This document shows positions 7,462 through 16,066 of a stretch of 64,000 nucleotides of DNA, one piece after another (position 1 is the stretch's first letter; each line of letters opens with the position of its first letter). A program made the translations under genes and the position numbers. Under the pieces are notes generated by a model. The model did not search any database and was not told the origin of the DNA. It saw only the letters and a program-made list of their open reading frames with translations. Source of the stretch: Desulfocucumis sp964643075 (GTDB taxonomy: Bacteria; Bacillota; Desulfotomaculia; Desulfotomaculales; Desulfocucumaceae); the NCBI GenBank assembly GCA_964643075.1, contig CAZXQO010000018.1, positions 1 through 64,000 on the forward strand. Reading direction: 5' to 3'.

Positions 7462-8430
7462 TTAATGAAACACCCCGGATAGACAATAAACCATTCTCTC
7501 ATTCTGACTCCTGACTCCTGACTCCTGCGTTAGCACCGCCACCACCAGCCTTTCCCGGCCGGCAAGATCACGTAATATATCCGTTTCCCAGGAATCGCCG
7601 GGCAAACGGGCCAGTATATCCGCCTGGTCCGGGGCGGTTTCCATTAACAGCGCCCCGCCCGGCCGCACAAAATTCTCTGCCAAGGGTATTAGCCGTCGGT
7701 AAAACTGCAGCCCGTCTTCCCCGCCGTCCAGTGCCGTATGGGGCTCAAACCGGGCCACATCGGGCATCAGCCCGTCCATATCCCCGCTGGGAATGTAGGG
7801 CAGGTTGGCAGTTATTAAATCTACCCCCCCTGTGAGTTTCCCGGGCAGGGGGACCAGCAAATCTCCGCAAAATAAATCCATCCTGTCCGTCACACCATGT
7901 CTTTCAGCATTTATCCGGGCCACGGCCAGTGCTTCCGGGGAAATATCCACGGCATAAATTTTTGCCCCGGGCAGCCTGCTGGCCAGGCTTACAGCTATGG
8001 CGCCGCTGCCTGTCCCAACATCCACTATCACCGGCTGCGGTATGCCGGTGGATATGTGCGACACCGGGAACCGTCCCCTTATCGTATTTTCAATTATGCC
8101 CAGAGCGGTTTCCACCAGAAGTTCCGTTTCCGGCCGGGGAATCAGCACCGCCGGGGTTACGTTAAAATCCAGTCCCATGAATTCCCTCACCCCGGTCAGG
8201 TAAGCTACCGGCTCCCCATGCCCCCGGCGCACCACCAGGGATAAATATTTTTCCAGGGTGGCCGCATCCGGTTCTATATGGGAGCGGGCGTACAGCCCCG
8301 CCCGGTCCGTACCCAGGCAGTGGGCTAGCAGCACCTCTGCGTCCAGTCTGGGACTGCTTGAGCCCTTTTGTTTTAAAATTGATGCAGTTTTATTTAGAAG
8401 TTCACTTAGCCGCGTAGTAGTCACCCCCAA
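7462..8430 (-). CDS. prmC: Release-factor glutamine methyltransferase PrmC, with repeat-derived insertions
   Basis: SAM-dependent N5-glutamine methyltransferase that methylates the GGQ glutamine of release factors, including prfA encoded two genes upstream. The PrmC N-terminal helical domain, the SAM loop VIVDVGTGSGAIAVSLA and the catalytic NLPYIP motif (NPPY-type, here NLPY) are intact. At 322 residues it is longer than the usual 280-290. Two stretches explain this: residues about 114-126 (GRFPVSHISTGI) are encoded by a RepD copy at 8056-8087, and the last 20 or so residues (ESGVRSQNERMVYCLSGVFH) are encoded by RepE heptamers. The start is uncertain because GGGGGTGACT is duplicated at the 5' end. 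Confidence 0.9.
   Translation of the reverse strand: MGVTTTRLSELLNKTASILKQKGSSSPRLDAEVLLAHCLGTDRAGLYARSHIEPDAATLEKYLSLVVRRGHGEPVAYLTGVREFMGLDFNVTPAVLIPRPETELLVETALGIIENTIRGRFPVSHISTGIPQPVIVDVGTGSGAIAVSLASRLPGAKIYAVDISPEALAVARINAERHGVTDRMDLFCGDLLVPLPGKLTGGVDLITANLPYIPSGDMDGLMPDVARFEPHTALDGGEDGLQFYRRLIPLAENFVRPGGALLMETAPDQADILARLPGDSWETDILRDLAGRERLVVAVLTQESGVRSQNERMVYCLSGVFH
8056..8087. repeat. RepD copy inside prmC
   Basis: GTGCGACACCGGGAACCGTC then CCCTTATCG lies within the prmC reading frame. The left arm is intact; the right arm is degenerate (ATCGTA instead of GTCGCAC), as expected if it has drifted under coding constraint. Confidence 0.7.
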
Positions 8431-8444
8431 GAGTCACCCCCAAA

Positions 8445-8503
8445 GGGGACGTTGTTTACATGTTTACAAGTTATAAACTTGTAAACATGTAAACAACGTC
8501 CCC
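8445..8503. repeat. RepC, 59-bp perfect palindrome
   Basis: Two 28-base arms that are exact reverse complements, with an ATA loop. The arm begins GGGGACGTTGTTTACATG and ends TTTACAAGTT. It lies 4 bases beyond the vapC stop codon, in the 76-base gap before prmC. A sister copy at 13036-13094 is also perfect but has a different tip. Confidence 0.9.
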
Positions 8504-8506
8504 TAC

Positions 8507-8905
8507 TTATTGCTCCGGCAGGTTGAAAACAATTAACCCTTTGATCATTCGAAAATGTTTAACATTCCTGGTTATCAGGTTTGTTTTCACTTCCAAAGCA
8601 GTAGCAGCGATAATAGCATCAACCGGGGTTAACCCATTGTTGCAGTAATCTCTCAACAGCACTCCGGCATGACGGGCAATGCTCCTATTTATTGGAATAA
8701 TATTAAAAAGTTCCAACAATCCTGCAACAAATTTTTCGTTGTGCGGATCCTGCATGCTTTTGCCTGCATAAAGTTCCGTTTCAGTCATTACGGAGATGCT
8801 GGCCTGAACACCGCCATTAAATATTGTTTCCAGAAATTCAGTGGCAGGACTGTACCCGCGCATATGATCGATCAGGATACTTGTATCCAGCAATAAATCA
8901 GTCAA
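8507..8905 (-). CDS. vapC: PIN-domain toxin VapC
   Basis: Putative ribonuclease toxin of 132 residues. The PIN acidic residues are visible: DTSILID at the N-terminus, the TETELYAG glutamate, and PVDAIIAATALE followed by LITRNVKHF at the C-terminal active-site half. It overlaps the upstream antitoxin gene by eight bases, the normal VapBC arrangement. The pair interrupts the conserved prfA-prmC linkage, which suggests it was inserted into this operon. A perfect RepC palindrome follows four bases after the stop codon and could end transcription. Confidence 0.9.
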   Translation of the reverse strand: MTDLLLDTSILIDHMRGYSPATEFLETIFNGGVQASISVMTETELYAGKSMQDPHNEKFVAGLLELFNIIPINRSIARHAGVLLRDYCNNGLTPVDAIIAATALEVKTNLITRNVKHFRMIKGLIVFNLPEQ

Positions 8906-9179
8906 TTCCCAGCACCTTCAGTCTTTCACTGTCTGATTGTCTTAAACGGTTCACATATTCTTCACCGCTTTCTTCCATGTCCCTCCATATACCTGCAGCT
9001 TTGTGCAAAACCTCTATTGCCTTATCAATATTTTTCTCTTTGAGATCAAATCTTCTCAGAATTATTGCTCCTTCATCAGCAATCTTTACGGTTAGCACAT
9101 CACCCGTTTTAATCCGCAGGCTTTTGCGTACTTCAACAGGAAGAGTAATTTGCCCTTTTGAAGACATGCGTGTTTCCAT
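8898..9179 (-). CDS. vapB: AbrB/SpoVT-type antitoxin VapB
   Basis: Antitoxin of 93 residues. The N-terminal swapped-hairpin DNA-binding domain is clear (MSSKGQITLPVEVRKSLRIKTG region), followed by a charged helical tail (from DLKEKNIDKAIEVL on) that would clamp the PIN toxin. It probably autorepresses the operon with VapC. The gene lies just upstream of and overlaps vapC. A terminator at 9266-9301 separates it from prfA, so the pair is transcribed separately from the housekeeping genes. Confidence 0.88.
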   Translation of the reverse strand: METRMSSKGQITLPVEVRKSLRIKTGDVLTVKIADEGAIILRRFDLKEKNIDKAIEVLHKAAGIWRDMEESGEEYVNRLRQSDSERLKVLGID

Positions 9180-9265
9180 AATTATATATCACCCCTATCG
9201 TCTTACTTTCCTTACAATATCATACCCTGCAGGAACGATCAAGTTGCCCCGGAATCAGATTCCAT

Positions 9266-9301
9266 ACAAAAAGAGACAGGCTGTTGTTCAACCTGTCTCT
9301 T
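9266..9301 (-). terminator. Terminator after prfA
   Basis: On the minus strand a 10-bp perfect stem AAGAGACAGG / CCTGTCTCTT with an 11-base loop is followed by TTTTTG, starting 14 bases after the prfA stop codon. Confidence 0.85.
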
Positions 9302-9315
9302 AACCATTGCAAGTA

Positions 9316-10383
9316 TTAATCCACACTTTTCAGCCTTTCCGCCTGGTCGGAAGTAATCAGCGCGTCGATGATTTCGTCCAAAGCGCCCATCAGTATTTCC
9401 GGCAGCCGGTGGGTGGTCAGCCCTATACGGTGGTCGGTAACCCGGTTCTGAGGAAAATTGTAGGTGCGAATGCGTTCGCTGCGGTCGCCCGAACCCACCT
9501 GGGACTTGCGCTCGCTGGCGATTTTCAGGCGCTGCTCCTCCTGCACTTTGTCCAGCACCCTGGCCCGGAGCACCCGCATAGCCTTATCCTTATTTTTGTG
9601 CTGGCTTTTTTCGTCCTGGCAGGAAACCACTATACCGGTGGGCAGGTGCGTCAGGCGCACCGCCGACTGGGTGGTATTCACCGACTGGCCGCCGGGCCCG
9701 GTGGAGCAGAATAAATCAATCCGGATATCGTTGGGATTTATATCCACATCCACTTCCTCAGCCTCGGGCAGCACCGCCACGGTGGCCGCGGAGGTATGGA
9801 TGCGCCCCCCGGACTCGGTGGTAGGTACCCGCTGAACACGGTGCGCGCCGCTTTCAAATTTCAGACGGCTGTACGCTCCCCTTCCCTCCACCATAAAAAT
9901 TACTTCCTTAAAACCGCCGATATCGGTAAAGCTGGTGTTCATAATATCCGCCTTCCAGCCCTGGCGCTCGGCATAGCGGGTATACATCCGAAAAAGGTCC
10001 GCAGCGAAAAGCGCCGCCTCTTCCCCGCCGGTGCCGGCCCTGACCTCCACCAGCACGTTTTTATCGTCATTGGGGTCCTTGGGCAGCAATAGCAATTTGA
10101 GCCTGGTTTCCATGGCTTCTTTCTTTTCAGCCAGTTCCTCCAGCTCGGTTTCCAGTAACTCTTTCATCTCCGCATCAGGCTTTTCCGTGAGCATTTCCTT
10201 TGCTTCCTGAAGTCCGTTAATGATCTTTTTATATTCTCTGTAAGCAGAAACAACCTCCGTCAATTCAGAATGAGACTTTACATACTGTTGCCACCGGCTA
10301 TGGTCAGCCATGACCTCAGGATCGGCAATTATATTTTCCAGCTCCTCGTAGCGTTCCTCGAGACTGGCCAGTTTATCTAACAT
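9316..10383 (-). CDS. prfA: Peptide chain release factor 1
   Basis: Class I release factor reading UAA/UAG; about 355 residues. The GGQ loop is present (FCSTGPGGQSVNTTQSAVRL) for peptidyl-tRNA hydrolysis. The codon-recognition tripeptide region reads RVPTTESGGR, a P-x-T as expected for RF1. The start is the ATG at 10383 with GAGGAAGAG upstream; the GTG at 10398 is five codons earlier and overlaps that site. The gene overlaps the end of yqhQ by 11 bases, so the two are likely translationally coupled. Its modifying enzyme PrmC is encoded about 900 bases downstream. Confidence 0.97.
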   Translation of the reverse strand: MLDKLASLEERYEELENIIADPEVMADHSRWQQYVKSHSELTEVVSAYREYKKIINGLQEAKEMLTEKPDAEMKELLETELEELAEKKEAMETRLKLLLLPKDPNDDKNVLVEVRAGTGGEEAALFAADLFRMYTRYAERQGWKADIMNTSFTDIGGFKEVIFMVEGRGAYSRLKFESGAHRVQRVPTTESGGRIHTSAATVAVLPEAEEVDVDINPNDIRIDLFCSTGPGGQSVNTTQSAVRLTHLPTGIVVSCQDEKSQHKNKDKAMRVLRARVLDKVQEEQRLKIASERKSQVGSGDRSERIRTYNFPQNRVTDHRIGLTTHRLPEILMGALDEIIDALITSDQAERLKSVD

Positions 10384-11254
10384 GATACTCTTCCTCACCC
10401 TCTTTGAGCACAGCGTTAAAGGCGGCTATGGCCACCTCCACCTGCTGGTCGTCGGGATCCCCGGTGGTCAGGGCCTGAAGCCAGCGACCCGGTGTAATCA
10501 ATAACCGGCAAATTATATTGTTGGCGTATTTGGCCGACAATTTAAGCAATTCATAAGACAACCCGGCCAGCACCGGCAGCAGCAGCACCCTGGATGCAAT
10601 GCGCCAGAATAAATCCTGGTGACCCAACAGGGAGAACATGAATATGCTCATCACCAGTACAATTAGTATAAAGCTGGTGCCGCACCTTGGATGAAAGGTG
10701 GAAAAGCGCTGCACGCCGGAAGCGGTCAACTCCTCACCGGCCTCATAGGCGTTAATCACTTTGTGCTCTGCCCCGTGGTACTGAAATACCCGGCGAATGT
10801 CCGCAAGCCTGCCGATAGCGGCCACGTAGGCCAGAAAGAGCGCCAGCCGGATAAGGCCCTCCACCAGATTCTGGGCAAGGCTGCCCTTCACCAGTACCCG
10901 CAGGTAATGGGCGGCCCCGGTGGGGAGCACCACGAACAACACAATGGCCAGCCCAAAGGCGAACAGCATAGTGAGGACAATTTCCGTTTTGCTCAATTCC
11001 TCTTCCTCGCCCATGGCCTGGTTGGCCGAGTAGCTCAGCGCCTCCATGCCCATGATCAACGACTCTACCAAGGCTACCACGCCCCGGATTAAAGGCCATT
11101 TCAAAAAGGGGTGGCGCTGGGTGATGGAGCCCACGGACTTTTTATCCAGGGCTATGTCTCCCTCGGGGCGACGCACAGCCACCGCCCGGAAAGCTGGTCC
11201 CCGCATCATAACGCCCTCTATTACCGCCTGGCCGCCGTATTGGAATTCAGACAT
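10373..11254 (-). CDS. DUF1385 membrane protein (YqhQ family)
   Basis: Conserved membrane protein of 293 residues found in many Firmicutes; biochemical function unknown. The family N-terminus FQYGGQAVIEGVMMRGP is intact and followed by about four hydrophobic segments; a central YHGAEHKVINAYE and FHPRCGTSF motif is typical and suggests a metal site. It lies between rpmE and prfA, a position commonly seen in Clostridia and Peptococcaceae, and overlaps prfA. Confidence 0.9.
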   Translation of the reverse strand: MSEFQYGGQAVIEGVMMRGPAFRAVAVRRPEGDIALDKKSVGSITQRHPFLKWPLIRGVVALVESLIMGMEALSYSANQAMGEEEELSKTEIVLTMLFAFGLAIVLFVVLPTGAAHYLRVLVKGSLAQNLVEGLIRLALFLAYVAAIGRLADIRRVFQYHGAEHKVINAYEAGEELTASGVQRFSTFHPRCGTSFILIVLVMSIFMFSLLGHQDLFWRIASRVLLLPVLAGLSYELLKLSAKYANNIICRLLITPGRWLQALTTGDPDDQQVEVAIAAFNAVLKEGEEEYHVR

Positions 11255-11308
11255 GACAGTAAAACCCCTTTTTAAACAAATAGCAGAGCCCCCGCTCTGC
11301 TAACTGCC

Positions 11309-11509
11309 TTATTTTAAGCCGTATTTTTTGCGGAACCGGTCGGCCCTGCCGCCCACCTCCACCGCCCTCTGAGAGCCGGTGTAGAACGGGTGGCACTTGG
11401 AGCAAATTTCAACGCGTAGTTCTTTTTTGGTGGAAAGCGCTTCAAAGGTCTCGCCGCACACGCAGCTTACCTTGGCCATGTTGTATTTAGGATGTATTCC
11501 TTCTTTCAC
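11309..11509 (-). CDS. rpmE: Ribosomal protein bL31, zinc-binding form
   Basis: 66 residues, the standard length. The zinc cysteines CVCGE and CSKCHPFYTG mark the zinc-containing (C+) type. The GTG at 11509 has GAGGTG six bases upstream, giving MKEGIHPKYN, the usual bL31 start; the ATG at 11527 would add six residues and overlap the ribosome site. The rho-rpmE neighbourhood of Bacillus is kept, but two genes (a radical SAM protein and an M23 peptidase) are inserted between. Confidence 0.95.
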   Translation of the reverse strand: MKEGIHPKYNMAKVSCVCGETFEALSTKKELRVEICSKCHPFYTGSQRAVEVGGRADRFRKKYGLK

Positions 11510-11658
11510 GGGGTTCACCTCTTTCATGCATTGGAATAAAAGAAAATATGATACACTGCCTGAACAGTGATATCTATCGGTTATGACACCGTATAATTAT
11601 AGCATAGAGTTTTATGGCCCGCAATAAATTTGATGCCATTATTTTGATGCATAGAAAC

Positions 11659-12912
11659 TCAGTGTTTTACCGGGTGGCTGAAATTACCCACCTTTAGCCC
11701 GGGTATCTTTTGGAAGGCTTTAATAAGACCGGGAACACCCAGTAAATCGCCCTCCCCCGGGGAAAGCCGCTGCATCAGAAAATCCGGATCGATGTTCAGG
11801 TTTCTTAGCTGTACCATGTTGATGTCATATTTGTTTATTAGCTCCAGCAAAGCCTCTGCCTCTTCCGTACGGTCCGTAACTCCGGGGAAAAGCAGCAGGT
11901 TCAGGGAGACGAATATCCCTGCCGAGCGGGCGGCCACAATGGAGTTTAGAACATCCCCGAATTTATAGTCCCTGGGGCGGTAGTAGGCATTGTATACCTC
12001 CTCCCGGGCGCTTATAATGCTGACCCGCAGGGAATCCAGTCCGGCAGCGCAAATGGATGTTACCCCGACGGTATGGCCGGCGTTACTATTCATATTGATG
12101 GTGCCGTTAGCGGTCTCCTTCCTTACCCGCCGAATGGCTCCGGCAACGGTGTCAAAGGCCAGGGCGGGCTCACCCTCGCAGCCCTGGCCGAAACTGATAA
12201 TAGCCCCGGCTGCCCGCTCCAGATGGGGTATGGCAATTTCAGCCACATCCTCCAGGGTTGGGCTGAAATTTATCCTGGACTGGGGAGAAGGGCAGCACTC
12301 CGCCGGCTGCAGCGAAATACAGCCCAGACAGCGGGCGTTGCAGGCAGGGGAAACCGGGATGCCTCCCTCCCAGCGATGGTAAAAAATATTCTGGGCGGTA
12401 AAGCAGCTGTATTCCAAGGCGCACCGGGAAAGTTGGCCAATGATGCGGTTACCCGGGTGATTTTTCTCCATTCTGTGAACCAGCCCGGGCAATTCCGGAG
12501 TATTATAGCTTTCGGGATCCCAGCGGCGGGGGTCGTCAGTGCGCCGGGCTGCTACGTATAGCTTTCCCTGGCGCCAGGCAACAGCTGAGTATCCGAAAAG
12601 GGGCAGTGGGCCACCCGCGCCCCGCCGGCGGTAAGCCGGCAACAGGGTACGGGTATAGCCCTGGGGCAAAAGGGCGCCCACCGCCCAGGCAGGCTCGCCG
12701 GTGCGCCCCTTCTCCAGCAGCTTGAACTTACCCTTTTTGTCCATGCCCGCAGGGTGCCCCCCGGGTATCAGCACCAGGCTGGCTCCATTGGGAAGTTCTT
12801 GCATGTCATCCTCGCCCGGCTCCACAAACAGGTCACCGGTGCGGCCCAGGGCCAGCACCCCCGGGTGTTCGTAAAACCGCCCCCGGGCATCAGCGTATAT
12901 CATCCGGTACAT
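11659..12912 (-). CDS. Radical SAM protein, function unknown
   Basis: 417 residues. The [4Fe-4S]-SAM motif is CNARCLGC (CX3CX2C) near residue 200, unusually far from the N-terminus, followed by SFGQGCEGEP, a glycine-rich SAM-binding segment. The roughly 190-residue N-terminal region has no motif I recognise; it includes GASLVLIPGGHP and many basic residues. Similar long radical SAM proteins occur beside rho/rpmE in related sulfate reducers, as far as I recall. Substrate unknown; an RNA or protein modification role would suit the translation-gene neighbourhood but is speculative. Confidence 0.75.
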   Translation of the reverse strand: MYRMIYADARGRFYEHPGVLALGRTGDLFVEPGEDDMQELPNGASLVLIPGGHPAGMDKKGKFKLLEKGRTGEPAWAVGALLPQGYTRTLLPAYRRRGAGGPLPLFGYSAVAWRQGKLYVAARRTDDPRRWDPESYNTPELPGLVHRMEKNHPGNRIIGQLSRCALEYSCFTAQNIFYHRWEGGIPVSPACNARCLGCISLQPAECCPSPQSRINFSPTLEDVAEIAIPHLERAAGAIISFGQGCEGEPALAFDTVAGAIRRVRKETANGTINMNSNAGHTVGVTSICAAGLDSLRVSIISAREEVYNAYYRPRDYKFGDVLNSIVAARSAGIFVSLNLLLFPGVTDRTEEAEALLELINKYDINMVQLRNLNIDPDFLMQRLSPGEGDLLGVPGLIKAFQKIPGLKVGNFSHPVKH

Positions 12913-12940
12913 TATATCCCCCGCTATTACTATTCAAGTA

Positions 12941-12981
<41 letters not shown>

Positions 12982-13035
12982 TAAAACATAATAGGCCGCT
13001 GACATGATAATGTCAACAGCCCAATGGAGAATATT

Positions 13036-13094
13036 GGGGACGTTGTTTACATGTTTACATATTTGCAATATGTAAACATGTAAACAACGTCCCC
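13036..13094. repeat. RepC, 59-bp perfect palindrome (second copy)
   Basis: 28-base arms are exact reverse complements around a TGC loop. The outer 22 bases of the arms are identical to the copy at 8445-8503, but the six loop-proximal bases are CATATT instead of CAAGTT, changed on both arms so that pairing is kept. It ends seven bases from the stop codon of the M23 peptidase gene. Confidence 0.9.
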
Positions 13095-13100
13095 CTCTTC

Positions 13101-14003
13101 TCAGGCGTACATAGTTTCCAGAAACAGCAGCGGGTCCAGAGGCTGGCCATGATAACGCACCTCCAGGTGCAAATGCGGGCCGGTGGATCTGCCGGTGCTG
13201 CCCACCAGGGCTACGATTTGACCCTCATCCACCTGTTCCCCTGCCTTTACCAGCAGCACCGAGGCGTGGGCGTACAGTGTGCGCATGCCATCTCCGTGAT
13301 CAATAATGACCACCAGCCCGTAGGTGCCCATGGGGTCGGCATATACCACCCGGCCCGGCCCGGCAGCCTTAATGGGATCACCCTGGTTGGCCGCCAGATC
13401 AATACCCTCATGGGGCCTGCCGTCACGCATGCCGAAGGGTGAACTAATCCTGCCCGTTACCGGCCATGCCAGTGTTACTACCGGAACCGGAGCGCGGGCA
13501 ATCTGGGTGTATGAGTCCACCCTGGCCAGGGCAGGTATGACTAACTCCAGCCCTACCGGCACAAAATTCTCATTGGATAAGCTGTTCGTAACCGCCAGTT
13601 CTTTCAGGGAGACCCTGTATCTCTCACTGATGGACCAGAGCGTCTCACCTTCCCTCACCTGGTGGGTGATTACGCTGCCGGGTACTTTCAGCAATTGCCC
13701 CTCCACGATAAAATCCGTGCTGTCCAATTTGTTAATGGTGGCCAGTTCGTCAACATTCAGCCCGTATTTGCGGGCGATGCCGGTTAGCGTATCTCCCTGG
13801 CAAACCGTGTAAAATCCGGTTGACTGCCCGGAAATCGAAGCCCCCGCGTCGCTGTACTCATTTGCCTCCCGAAGGGAGCTTTCCTCACCGGCCTGATTCC
13901 CCGGATACATAAATTCCGGTTCTGCCCCGGCGGTAAGCACCGGCACTAAAGCCAGTAAGGATAGCACTAAAACAACGGGTAACACTTTTTTTCTGTTTAT
14001 CAT
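13101..14003 (-). CDS. Cell-wall M23 endopeptidase with two LysM domains
   Basis: Secreted peptidoglycan hydrolase of about 300 residues. Order: signal peptide (MINRKKVLPVVLVLSLLALV), two LysM modules (starting YTVCQGDTLTGIARKYGL and HQVREGETLWSISERYRV), then an M23/lysostaphin domain with zinc ligands in RPHEGIDLA and HLHLEVRYHG. The ATG at 14003 has GAGAGGAAG upstream and gives the signal peptide directly; the longer reading from 14054 is rejected. It sits between rho and rpmE, outside the Bacillus order. A perfect RepC palindrome follows the stop codon. Confidence 0.92.
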   Translation of the reverse strand: MINRKKVLPVVLVLSLLALVPVLTAGAEPEFMYPGNQAGEESSLREANEYSDAGASISGQSTGFYTVCQGDTLTGIARKYGLNVDELATINKLDSTDFIVEGQLLKVPGSVITHQVREGETLWSISERYRVSLKELAVTNSLSNENFVPVGLELVIPALARVDSYTQIARAPVPVVTLAWPVTGRISSPFGMRDGRPHEGIDLAANQGDPIKAAGPGRVVYADPMGTYGLVVIIDHGDGMRTLYAHASVLLVKAGEQVDEGQIVALVGSTGRSTGPHLHLEVRYHGQPLDPLLFLETMYA

Positions 14004-14203
14004 TTTACTTCCTCTCCACAAAACACCCAGCCACCAGCAGGCCGGCGGCTTCATAAAAATTTAAAAACACCCTTTTCAGGATGCCTTTAGTGATAATAAT
14101 TTCCATTTTAGGTAGCAATTATACATTGTTACCATTCAGGTATTCAGAACTCAATAGTCAGAATTCAGAATTCCCCGAGAATATGCTTCCAGCAATTTAC
14201 TAA

Positions 14204-14348
14204 CACTACAGCGTAAACAAAAAGTTAGCGGAGCCACGGGGACGGTTCGAGCGCTTCCGAAGCGCAGCGAAGGACCGAAGGGAAAGCGATGGAACCGTCC
14301 CCGTGGCGTAGCGTGCATAACGAAATAAGCAATATTACGCTGTAGTAG
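14204..14348. mobile_element. RepB (MITE-like) element
   Basis: The left end CACTACAGCGTAA and right end TTACGCTGTAGTAG are inverted. The interior matches the 63462-63608 copy nearly base for base: AAAAGTTAGCGGAGCCACGG, GGACGGTTCGAGCGCTTCCG, AAGCGCAGCGAAGGACCG, GATGGAACCGTCCCC. No coding capacity. It occupies the rho downstream gap (14004-14384), where no gene is visible. Confidence 0.85.
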
Positions 14349-14384
14349 TAGTTACTATACATTAAACATAATACCGTGCTGTCG

Positions 14385-15683
14385 TTATCTTCTGTTTATC
14401 TGGTCGGGCAGTTTGGGAGAGGGGTTGATCACCGTTCTTCTGGGGGCGCGCAGGGTAACCATCAATTCTTCATTGTTTTTGGTCTTTTTCATCCGCTCCA
14501 TTAACATTTCGATTGCTTCCAGGGGCGACATGCCGGCAACAGCCTTGCGGTAATGCCACACCCATTCCAGTTCTTCCTTGCTGAGCAACAGTTCCTCCTT
14601 ACGGGTTCCGGAGCGTACCACATCTATGGCGGGAAAAATCCTGCGGTCGGCCAGTTTGCGGTCCAGTATCAGCTCCATATTGCCAGTGCCTTTGAATTCC
14701 TCGAAGATAACGTCATCCATGCGGCTGCCGGTCTCTACCAGTGCGGTGGCAAGTATGGTCAGACTGCCTCCCTCCTCCACATTGCGGGCAGCGCCGAAAA
14801 ATCTTTTGGGCCTGTGCAGTGAGGCGGGGTCCACGCCCCCGCTGAGCGTCCTGCCGCTGGGGGCCACCACCAGATTGTGGGCCCTGGCCAGGCGGGTGAC
14901 ACTGTCCATAAGAATTACTACATCTTTTTTATGCTCCACCAGCCGCTTGGCCCTTTCCAGAACCATATCAGCAGCCTTGACGTGGTTTTCCGGCGGCTCG
15001 TCAAAGGTGGAACTAACCACCTCGCCATCAACGGAGCGCTCTATATCTGTCACTTCCTCCGGTCGCTCGTCGATGAGCAGCACCATCAGATGAGCTTCCG
15101 GATAATTTCTGGTTATGCTGTGTGCGATTTCTTTAATTAGCACCGTTTTACCTGCTTTGGGGGGAGAAACGATAAGTCCGCGCTGGCCCTTGCCGATAGG
15201 AGCAACAAGATCGATAAGTCTGGTGGAATAGTGGTCCGGGTCCCGCTCCAGGCGCAGCCGGTCCTGAGGATAAAGCGGCGTCAGCCCGTCAAAGTGCAGG
15301 CGCTCGGGAGAAGTGTCGGGATGCAAACCGTTTACCTGCTCAACCCTTAGCATGGCAAAATATTTTTCATTATCCTTGGGGCCCCGCACCTGCCCTGTTA
15401 CCCGATCCCCGGTGCGCAGGTCAAAACGTCTGATCTGGGAGACGGAAACGTAAATATCATCATTGCTGGGTAAGTATTTGAAGGGCCTCAAAAAACCGTA
15501 GCCGTCCGGCAGTATTTCCAAAACGCCGCTAGCCATCAGCAGCCCGTTTTTCTCAGTTTTGGCTTTGCTTATTTCAAATATCAATTCTTTTTTGCGCAGC
15601 CTCGAATAACCGCTAAGCTCCATCTCCCTGGCTATTTTGTACAATTCTTGTAATGTTTTGTTTTCCAAATCGTTTTGCGCCAA
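14385..15683 (-). CDS. rho: Transcription termination factor Rho
   Basis: Hexameric RNA-dependent ATPase that terminates transcription; about 432 residues. Visible are the N-terminal SAP-like helical segment, the RNA-binding cold-shock fold (GVLEILPDGYGFLR), Walker A PPKAGKTVLIKEIA and Walker B VVILMDSVTRLARAHN, and the C-terminal RKEELLLSKEELEWVWHYRK. The best start is TTG at 15683, nine bases after AAAGGAAGG; the GTG at 15704 lies inside that site. It follows the Bacillus fba-tal-rho order. Confidence 0.95.
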   Translation of the reverse strand: MAQNDLENKTLQELYKIAREMELSGYSRLRKKELIFEISKAKTEKNGLLMASGVLEILPDGYGFLRPFKYLPSNDDIYVSVSQIRRFDLRTGDRVTGQVRGPKDNEKYFAMLRVEQVNGLHPDTSPERLHFDGLTPLYPQDRLRLERDPDHYSTRLIDLVAPIGKGQRGLIVSPPKAGKTVLIKEIAHSITRNYPEAHLMVLLIDERPEEVTDIERSVDGEVVSSTFDEPPENHVKAADMVLERAKRLVEHKKDVVILMDSVTRLARAHNLVVAPSGRTLSGGVDPASLHRPKRFFGAARNVEEGGSLTILATALVETGSRMDDVIFEEFKGTGNMELILDRKLADRRIFPAIDVVRSGTRKEELLLSKEELEWVWHYRKAVAGMSPLEAIEMLMERMKKTKNNEELMVTLRAPRRTVINPSPKLPDQINRR

Positions 15684-15833
15684 CTCAAAAAGCCTTCCTT
15701 TCACTATTTATTTTTACAATTTTATTTTTCCAAGCTTTGCAATTGTAACGAACAATAATTCCATAGGGTCCAAAATATGGATATTAGTGAGCCTTGGGTT
15801 CGGAAGGGGTTGTTCCCCTGGCGAACATACGTT

Positions 15834-15884
15834 GGGGACATTCCTCCGACCCCATAGCCAAGCCCTATATAGAGGTGTGTCCCC
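15834..15884. repeat. RepA copy
   Basis: 51 bp, from GGGGACATTCCTCCGACCCC to TATAGAGGTGTGTCCCC. With the RepF copy that follows it takes up much of the 15684-16066 gap upstream of rho; no gene is seen in that gap. Confidence 0.85.
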
Positions 15885-15915
15885 TTTCCTTAAAAGCGAA
15901 CTTAGTTCGAGTTGT

Positions 15916-15970
15916 ACAGCCTGTTGATCCCTAACCTTCGAGGACGGGGTCTTACAGGCTGTTAGCGAGA
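15916..15970. repeat. RepF copy
   Basis: ACAGCCTGTTGATCCCTAAC, a spacer with GGACGGGGTCTT, then ACAGGCTGTTAGCGAGA. The 9-bp inverted ends ACAGCCTGT/ACAGGCTGT enclose the rest. The reverse-complement copy is at 26557-26610. Confidence 0.8.
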
Positions 15971-16066
15971 TAATTAGGCAGGGCTGGAACTAACTCACCA
16001 GAGGACATACACCATGCTTCTGAAGTATTAAAGTGAAATGAAGATGAAGGGTTTGGGAAAGCGCCG

